Assembly: GCA_022428035.1 (NCBI GenBank)
Contig: JAKMDG010000415.1
Location: 1 to 8,048 of the forward strand
Length of the DNA: 8,048 nt
DNA from: Longimicrobiales bacterium
GTDB taxonomy: Bacteria > Gemmatimonadota > Gemmatimonadetes > Longimicrobiales > Gaopeijiaceae
Direction of reading: 5' to 3'
Position numbers and translations under genes: made by a program. Positions 7,516 through 8,048 of the stretch are shown here, in pieces (position 1 is the stretch's first letter; every line of letters begins with the position of its first letter). The notes beneath the pieces were generated by a model. The model ran no database searches and was not told where the DNA came from. It saw only the letters and a list, made by a program, of their open reading frames with translations.

Positions 7516-7547
7516 CGGAGGCGCGCCGGAAGACCGGCTCGCCTCCG
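7516..7547. terminator. Strong hairpin between convergent genes, likely bidirectional terminator
   Basis: Positions 7516-7529 pair with 7534-7547: 13 of 14 pairs match (single C/T mismatch at 7524/7539), capped by the four-base loop AAGA. It starts two bases after the synthase stop and ends ten bases before the M20 peptidase stop on the other strand, filling most of the 42-bp gap. There is no T-run, so it is not a canonical intrinsic terminator, but the symmetry and placement fit termination or 3'-end protection of both transcripts. Confidence 0.7.
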
Positions 7548-7556
7548 CCTGAGCCG

Positions 7557-8048
7557 TCAGGAGATCGGGCCGGCCAGTCCCGCTTCGGCGACGACGAGCA
7601 CGAGCGCGCGCTGCACGGCCAGGTACGCGTCCACGTTCACCCAGAATTCGTCGGGTGCGTGACCGTTCGAGCCCTGGCCACCACGACCGATCGTGACTGC
7701 CGGAACGCCCATGGCGATCGGCACGTTGGAGTCGGTCGATGATCGGGCGAGCTGACCCTCCACGCCGAACTCGCCTGTGGCGGCCAGCGCCCGCTGGACC
7801 ACGGGTGTCGAAACCGGAAGCTCTCCGGACGGACGGTCACCGATCTTGTCCTTGATCGCTTCGAGGGGCTCGCCCTCCCGCCGTAGCTCGTTCTCTTCCT
7901 CGGCGCCCCGGTCCATCGAAGCGAGAAATGCCTGCTCGATGCGGGCGAGACTCTCCGGGCTTTCGGATCGCATGTCGACTTCCATCCACGTCTCGAACGG
8001 GACCGAGTTGATTGAGGTGCCGCCGCCGATACGGCCGACGTTGTAGCT
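7557..8048 (-). CDS. M20-family metallopeptidase/deacylase, C-terminal part (N-terminus outside window)
   Basis: The last 163 residues of a zinc-dependent M20 hydrolase (dipeptidase, carboxypeptidase or amino-acylase type); the frame is open to the window edge. The visible part begins in the lid/dimerisation domain, with the family pattern VGRIGGGTSINSVPFETWME followed by VDMRSESPE. It then returns to the catalytic domain: STDSNVPIAMGVPAVTIGRG, and GHAPDEFWVN, whose histidine (codon at 7659-7661) is the C-terminal metal ligand of the family. The N-terminal metal-binding HxD and catalytic EE motifs lie outside the window, so activity and any signal peptide cannot be judged. A charged segment (GAEEENELRREGEPLEAIKDKIGDRPSG) lies between the lid and the catalytic C-terminal part. 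The gene is convergent with the synthase gene across a hairpin. Substrate is unknown. Confidence 0.88.
   Translation of the reverse strand, partial: SYNVGRIGGGTSINSVPFETWMEVDMRSESPESLARIEQAFLASMDRGAEEENELRREGEPLEAIKDKIGDRPSGELPVSTPVVQRALAATGEFGVEGQLARSSTDSNVPIAMGVPAVTIGRGGQGSNGHAPDEFWVNVDAYLAVQRALVLVVAEAGLAGPIS

Noticed and set aside
1..8048. A defence, secretion or biosynthetic gene system
   Set aside because: Strand alternates at almost every gene, there are no toxin-antitoxin, nuclease, reverse transcriptase, integrase or repeat features, and all six genes belong to known housekeeping-like or peptide-degrading families.

Overview
The window is GC-rich (about 60-65% by eye), has almost no non-coding space, and shows bacterial gene grammar: Shine-Dalgarno sites, one TTG start, and lipid-free Sec-type signal peptides. 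I see six protein genes and no RNA gene, mobile element, CRISPR array or transposase trace. The gene families, the 'LAAQA'-type signal peptide end and the base composition fit an uncultured Gemmatimonadota-like bacterium. That placement is a guess from style, not a phylogenetic result.

Layout from left to right. (1) Positions 1-2281, minus strand: the first 760 residues of a secreted two-domain M16 zinc peptidase, cut off at its C-terminus by the window edge. (2) Positions 2319-4025, minus strand: a 568-residue 'ABC-class' predicted ATPase (COG3044/PF09818 type), 37 bp upstream of the peptidase and probably in its operon. (3) Positions 4092-5681, plus strand: an exported amidohydrolase of the N-acyl-D-amino-acid deacylase type, divergent from the ATPase across 66 bp. 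(4) Positions 5698-6468, minus strand: a crotonase-fold enoyl-CoA hydratase/isomerase, convergent with the amidohydrolase. (5) Positions 6540-7514, plus strand: a bacterial deoxyhypusine synthase-like protein that starts at TTG behind a strong ribosome binding site, divergent from the crotonase across 71 bp. (6) Positions 7557-8048, minus strand: the C-terminal 163 residues of an M20-family metallopeptidase, separated from gene 5 by a strong hairpin that probably ends transcription both ways.

How the genes relate. Two encoded proteins are exported by their signal peptides (M16 peptidase and D-aminoacylase-like amidohydrolase), and a third is an M20 peptidase or deacylase whose N-terminus is not visible. 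Together they suggest breakdown of peptides and N-acylated (D-)amino acids. The crotonase and deoxyhypusine synthase-like genes have no clear link to that theme. Strand changes at nearly every gene make only the ATPase-peptidase pair a plausible operon.

The most interesting points are departures from family catalytic patterns. The deoxyhypusine synthase homologue keeps the imine-forming lysine but lacks the KHH segment of true eIF5A-modifying enzymes. The amidohydrolase has an Asn-Pro-Asp-Gly segment where the bridging cysteine of D-aminoacylases is expected. The crotonase has only one of the two catalytic glutamates. No new multi-gene system could be demonstrated.
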